Assembly (NCBI GenBank): GCA_020465985.1
Contig: JAANYP010002947.1
Coordinates: 1,197,268 to 1,261,267 of the forward strand
DNA length: 64,000 nucleotides
Source of the DNA: Centrapalus pauciflorus
Lineage: Eukaryota; Streptophyta; Magnoliopsida; Asterales; Asteraceae
Reading direction: 5' to 3'
Shown: one piece after another, positions 62,654-64,000 of the stretch
Layout: the number at the start of each line of letters is the position of its first letter
Numbering within the stretch: position 1 is the stretch's first letter
Position numbers and translations under genes: made by a program
The notes under the pieces: model-generated
Told to the model about the DNA's origin: nothing
Seen by the model: only the letters and a program-made list of their open reading frames with translations
Databases searched by the model: none

Positions 62654-64000
62654 GAGGTTCCCAAAGTATATAGTTATAAGCTGTAGAGGGGGGTGAATAC
62701 AGCAATTTAAAAACTAGACACTCTTTTCTCAATGTTTGTATGTATTATCAACAATTTGTTAATTACAAACAAGCTTGAATGCGGAATAGTTCAAGCTGAG
62801 ATGACAGATACAACAGTATGCTTACTAGTCTAAGACAGACTCAAACTAGTATACAATGAATACACTCACTAAGAAGCACTCACTGTGCTTACAAGACTTA
62901 AAGGAACGGCTTATGTAAAACAGCTTATACACACAGATGCTGGTTTACACAGAAGGTTTGCATGCATGAAAATCACACTTGCACGTTCACTCTTGGGTTT
63001 CAGCACTTAGCTTTCTTCACACTTCTTTCTGACCTTGGAAGCTTCCTTTTATACTCACTTAGAGGATCTAAGAGAAACATATTCATTGGACGGAATGAAA
63101 AAGGAGAAGTCTTGTTGAAAAGACAACATAACCTTTTCTGCACTTTTCTGAAAAGCAGACTTGTCTTCACATGTGCAGAACTTTTGTCTTTTTACTTTGT
63201 CTACTGTTGCATTGCCTTTAACTAATTTAGGAATGTCAACTTTGCGTCTTTCTTCCTTGTAAAGGCCTATTTTGATATAAGAAAAAGGTCTGTCACACTT
63301 TTTCAAATAACCTTTTGTCTTCATGTTACAGAACAGCTTGGGCAGGCTGAGCAGTTCTGTTTTCCACTTTGTCTTCGACTTTGTAAACTGATCTTGTAGT
63401 CAAAAACAATACTTTCTTTACTTTCTTCTTTTTTCTTCCTTTTCTCTGCTGATACCTTAGCAGCTTCCATTAACTTCTTTTGCACCTCTAAGGTAGAATT
63501 TTTTTTCTTTGTTCTTGGAGTGCAAGATTTAGCAGCTTTCAGATTCTTCTTCTTTTCTCAATTCCCTCATGCCAGCTTGAATCTTTTCTTTATTTTTTTC
63601 TGTTTTTTTTCTTCCCTATAAACCTCAATATTATTTTTGCATATGGATTCCCATCCCTTTTGATCTGGTCTTGTGATTTGCATTTCTCTCTGCCTGTTGT
63701 TCGTCTCTTCCTGCTGCATAGAGAGCCGTAGCGTAAAGCATAAACCGTTTCTTTTTCATTTAGCGTGCTATTATTGACAGCAGCTTCAAATTTCTTCGTC
63801 TTCTTCATCTTCTGATAGAATAAGGGGCCTCCTTTTGCTGGCGGGCCTGTCCTGCCTCAGGAATGAGTTCCTTCCCTTCCTCCCCCTTAGACTTAGTAGG
63901 GGGTTGGAGAGACAGCCTGAGTAGCATAGGAGCTTGGAGAAGCACCTCAGCAGCAACTGTTTCAAAAATCGCTGCTGGCGTGACCAGGGGAGTTGCGACA
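62654..64000 (-). other. Unresolved retrotransposon-like sequence at the right edge
   Basis: Near 62660-62700 the minus strand reads ATTCACCCCCCTCTACAG, a phrase I associate with the ends of Sirevirus-type LTRs. From about 63600 to 64000 minus frames give broken Lys/Glu-rich fragments, including an acidic SEDEEDEE stretch followed by a stop near 63785 and PTKSKGEEGKELIPE near 63880. They could be the C-terminus of another Sirevirus accessory ORF. No primer-binding site or second LTR could be identified. Low certainty. Confidence 0.3.

Noticed and set aside
62962..63324. Overlapping ORFs on both strands of about 88 codons
   Set aside because: No homology recognised, opposite-strand shadows of each other in retrotransposon-like DNA.

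Overview
This window is plant nuclear DNA. It has two ordinary intron-containing plant genes embedded in a deep nest of transposable elements, AT-rich intergenic sequence and long (TA)n tracts. The expanded Sirevirus-type Copia elements, and an accessory retrotransposon ORF of a type I associate with Asteraceae (a PxxYLQQFW-like motif), suggest a composite such as lettuce. That species assignment is inference.

Layout. 1-3540: 5' half of a minus-strand Sirevirus (called E1 here), with 5' LTR, primer-binding site (PBS), leader and broken gag. 3893-5016: three (TA)n tracts alternating with two MITE-like elements. 6223-8609: a four-exon gene for a BAG-family co-chaperone (286 aa, plus strand) with MITEs in introns 1 and 3. 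8610-14096: gene-poor DNA with MITEs, (ATT)n tracts, a Helitron and a possible LINE relic. 14097-17016: a five-exon STP-type monosaccharide/H+ symporter (539 aa, minus strand) with a decayed Helitron in intron 2. 17417-39134: an array of four head-to-tail units of about 1.2 kb, each carrying a Helitron copy. Later insertions broke it up: a Helitron (unit 2), a 3.1-kb Mutator-like element made of palindromic minisatellite (unit 3), and a 13-kb Gypsy nest plus an Athila element (unit 4).

The Gypsy element (25604-38695, Tekay/Del-like, gag deleted) holds a young non-autonomous Sirevirus (E2, 26314-31670) in its left LTR. E2 has LTRs differing at one base, a 5-bp target duplication and a single intact 403-codon coiled-coil ORF. 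The Athila element (39135-52053) carries gag, pol and an env-position ORF, all broken. Its right LTR is cut by a third Sirevirus (E3, from 52054), with broken coiled-coil gag, pol and a 3.5-kb accessory ORF region downstream of pol. The last 1.3 kb is unresolved retrotransposon-like sequence.

Only the BAG and STP genes look like functional host genes. E2 is the only element with both ends, near-identical LTRs and an intact ORF. Recurrent theme: short CG-containing motifs form arrays in regulatory positions of unrelated elements. These are ATTCGAG in the Sirevirus leaders and before the accessory ORF of E3, ACTCGGCGAGT in the Athila LTR and before its ORF3, ACCGAAAC in the Gypsy LTR, and TCTACGTAGA in the MULE.
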